NCBI GenBank assembly: GCA_012519125.1 | Contig: JAAYQY010000035.1 | Location: 1-8,201 of the forward strand | Reading direction: 5' to 3' | Source of the DNA: Spirochaetales bacterium | GTDB lineage: Bacteria > Spirochaetota > Spirochaetia > Sphaerochaetales > Sphaerochaetaceae | Length of the DNA: 8,201 bases | Shown here: positions 6,374 through 8,201 of the stretch, piece after piece | Layout: each line of letters opens with the position of its first letter | Position numbering within the stretch: the first letter of the stretch is position 1 | Notes under the pieces: model-generated | Told to the model about the DNA's origin: nothing | What the model saw: the letters and a program-made list of their open reading frames with translations, nothing else | The model's database searches: none | Program-made: the position numbers and the translations under genes

Positions 6374-8201
6374 GCTGTTGCAAATCTCCTTCGGCAAAGT
6401 GATCGGTAGGCACATCCCTCACAGCTCTTCTTCGAAGGAGTTGCCATCAGGCGTCCGAGTGCAACCGCCTCCTTGATCTGATGCAGGCGTTCGGCCAAAG
6501 CCTCGTCACAGAAGAGGGCTTTCTCATCGTCCTCATGCTCCCAAAGGCTGTAGTACTTGCCTTCAGCAATACTGTAGTAGGAGGCGTTGGCTGTCCTGCC
6601 TTCCATCACACGCTCCACCAGGTAGCGGTAGAGCGGCAGTTGGTACGAGCTAAGCTCATCAGTTACCTTTTTTGTCTTTACCGTGGACTTCTTGTAGTCG
6701 ATGACGGCAAAACGCTTGTCCTCTTCAGGACCAAGGCTGATGATCCTATCGATACGCCCATAGAGCTCAAGCCCATCCTCCTTGAGGGTGAGCACCTGTT
6801 CAAAAGCAACCGAACGGGTCTTGGCAAAGAGGCGCCCTTCCTCAGCAAGGATGGCCACCACTTGTTCTCTGAACGTTGCCACCAGATAACTGCGAATCGA
6901 GGGAGTGGGCCCGCTCTGCGCGTAGTAATCCACCAAGCATTGGTCGAAGTGAAAGAGCAGCCGACGCTCGTACTCATCTCTCTTTTCGGGATCAAAAAAC
7001 CCAATCTCAGAGAAGAAGCGCTGATATACCTCATGCAGCAGGTTTCCGATCTGCCGATGATCCAATACACTCACATCGTAGGAGCGGTCCTCAATGCCAA
7101 AAAGATGCCGGCACTGGAATGCGTAGGGACAGCGGAGAAAGAGATCGAGCTTGGTCGGAGAGAGGGAGAGAAACTGCGCTCCGTCCTCCTGTTTGTAGAG
7201 TCTGCCCACCAACGCTGGTTGCACAGGGTGACGGGTGGTATCATCGCTTCTTAAGGTAAGGGATGTTGCACGAGCGCTTGCAAACCACTGCTTCTGGCTC
7301 CGGGTCGCCTGTACCGAACGCACCGGTTTGCCCGCATGAAGCAAAAGTTCCTGGTAGTAGGGATCGAGATCGAGCTCTACCTTCTCATCCTTGAGGGCAT
7401 CATGTTCCAAGAAGTAGGCTGGAGGCAACGCTTCCCCTTCATAGCTGCGTCTATGACAGGAGAGGTGAACAGAAGCGGGCCCAAGGCTGGCTGCCTGGAG
7501 ATTTGCCAGGGTGGTGTCGATGCCTTTGCAGAGGGATTCTTCCACATACTCAGGAAGAAACGAGAGCGGTGCATCCAGACAGACCGAGGACTGTTGATCC
7601 AGAGCAATGATGAAGAGGTGGTCAGTGATGAGCGGTGCTACCTGGGGCCAAGCATAGACAGCCACCCCTTGCTCACGCTCCTGTTTCACATAGGTTCTTG
7701 TCTCGAGGTAGGAGAGCAAGAGCGAGAAGATGTTGGGGTAGGAATCAAGGTCGCAACTCTCCATGGCAGACTTCACTTGCTGCATGGTGTCGAGGCAGAA
7801 TGAGTAGACTTCCTCGTCAGCACTCCCATGCCACTGTTCTGCCACGAAGTAGGTATCCTGGAAGTGATTGAGTTTACGCCTGAGCTCCTCAATGCCACTT
7901 GCTGTAACCAGTGAGGAGATGCTTTGCTTCAAGAGCTTGTACCAAGTCACCAACTCCCGATTTCCCAGCATTTCGGTGTACTGGTCACGCTTCTCATACG
8001 AACCCCGTACGATCGATTTCTCCACTGAGCGGGAAAGGAAGCGATGCAGGAGATCCCGCTCGGAGAACGGGATGCTGGGATCGAGCAACAGGGACTTGAG
8101 GCTCTCCAGACTGAACTGCTGGTTGTACACTTCCTGCAGAAGGGAGAGGAATCTCCCACTGGGATAGCTGAGCGGGCTTTTCCCTTCGCGAACCGAAAGA
8201 G
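6370..8201 (-). CDS. addB: AddB (RexB)-like PD-(D/E)XK nuclease subunit with Fe-S cysteines (5' end outside window)
   Basis: This is the C-terminal ~610 residues of the AddA partner. The frame is open to the right edge, so the GTG at 8130 is internal and the true start lies outside. The middle part resembles the degenerate helicase half of AddB: DHLFIIALDQQ (about 7621-7653) and VHLSCHRRSYEGEALPP (about 7420-7470). A RecB-type nuclease follows: NLLHEVYQRFF (His codon 7033-7035), LYGRIDRI (Asp codon 6748-6750), VIDYKKS (Asp 6697-6699, Lys 6691-6693) and SYQLPLYRYL (about 6625-6654). LSPTKLDLFLRCPYAFQC ahead of the nuclease supplies one cysteine (7129-7131). CEGCAYRSLC near the C-terminus (6394-6423) supplies three, in the C-x2-C-x5-C spacing of AddB's [4Fe-4S] 'iron staple'. 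All catalytic residues I can place are present. The stop overlaps the addA start (ATGA). The addB symbol rests on architecture and gene order, not a database search. Confidence 0.88.
   Translation of the reverse strand, partial: LSVREGKSPLSYPSGRFLSLLQEVYNQQFSLESLKSLLLDPSIPFSERDLLHRFLSRSVEKSIVRGSYEKRDQYTEMLGNRELVTWYKLLKQSISSLVTASGIEELRRKLNHFQDTYFVAEQWHGSADEEVYSFCLDTMQQVKSAMESCDLDSYPNIFSLLLSYLETRTYVKQEREQGVAVYAWPQVAPLITDHLFIIALDQQSSVCLDAPLSFLPEYVEESLCKGIDTTLANLQAASLGPASVHLSCHRRSYEGEALPPAYFLEHDALKDEKVELDLDPYYQELLLHAGKPVRSVQATRSQKQWFASARATSLTLRSDDTTRHPVQPALVGRLYKQEDGAQFLSLSPTKLDLFLRCPYAFQCRHLFGIEDRSYDVSVLDHRQIGNLLHEVYQRFFSEIGFFDPEKRDEYERRLLFHFDQCLVDYYAQSGPTPSIRSYLVATFREQVVAILAEEGRLFAKTRSVAFEQVLTLKEDGLELYGRIDRIISLGPEEDKRFAVIDYKKSTVKTKKVTDELSSYQLPLYRYLVERVMEGRTANASYYSIAEGKYYSLWEHEDDEKALFCDEALAERLHQIKEAVALGRLMATPSKKSCEGCAYRSLCRRRFATA
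6386..6391 (-). promoter_or_regulatory. Ribosome-binding site of addA, inside the end of addB
   Basis: On the minus strand AAGGAG lies 12 bases before the ATG at 6373. The spacing is longer than ideal, but the ATGA stop/start overlap with addB would also let terminating ribosomes restart here. It supports 6373 over the upstream in-frame ATG at 6415. Confidence 0.6.

Noticed and set aside
6374..6415. Longer addA start at the ATG at 6415
   Set aside because: The 14 extra residues fall inside the addB Fe-S cysteine region. The ATG at 6373 has the ATGA coupling and a Shine-Dalgarno.
6481..7254. 257-codon rightward reading frame opposite addB, with similar long frames at 5801-6409 and 4157-4738 opposite addA
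   Set aside because: They lie antisense to conserved helicase and nuclease motifs, have no convincing Shine-Dalgarno and translate to low-complexity sequence with no family features. They are mirror frames of the real genes.

Overview
The window (about 52-54% G+C by eye) is bacterial chromosomal DNA with dense coding on both strands. It holds five protein genes: two rightward (1-2044) and three leftward (8201-2041). Organism: an AddAB-type recombination operon beside L-fucose isomerase and a 2,3-diketo-L-gulonate reductase homolog, at this G+C, would fit a sugar-fermenting anaerobe. My best guess is a Sphaerochaeta-like spirochaete. That is inference from gene content only, and a Firmicute is not excluded.

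Rightward side: the window opens inside the last 236 codons of L-fucose isomerase (fucI), which ends at 712 and is closed by a strong intrinsic terminator (735-770). A 59-base gap follows, then a good Shine-Dalgarno and a 404-residue polytopic membrane protein (830-2044). Its function is unknown; one C-terminal motif resembles DUF4153/DUF4173-type membrane proteins.

Leftward side: a tightly packed unit runs addB-like (enters from the right edge, ends 6370), addA-like (6373-3023), then dlgD/yiaK-like (3039-2041). addB and addA share an ATGA stop/start overlap. addA and dlgD overlap by 17 bases, with the dlgD ribosome-binding site inside addA. AddA carries all the UvrD-type helicase motifs plus an intact C-terminal RecB-family nuclease. 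The AddB-like protein carries a second intact nuclease and four cysteines placed for a [4Fe-4S] cluster. Together they should form the two-nuclease, one-motor AddAB (RexAB) complex that processes double-strand DNA ends for recombination. The third gene is a sugar-acid reductase with no evident link to DNA repair.

The rightward and leftward units converge with their stop codons overlapping at 2041-2044 and no intergenic space. The only non-coding stretch is 713-829, which holds the terminator and ribosome-binding site described. I saw no RNA gene, mobile element, CRISPR array or large repeat, and no convincing new biological system. The points worth a second look are the unidentified membrane protein, the odd repair/sugar operon and the overlapping convergent stops.
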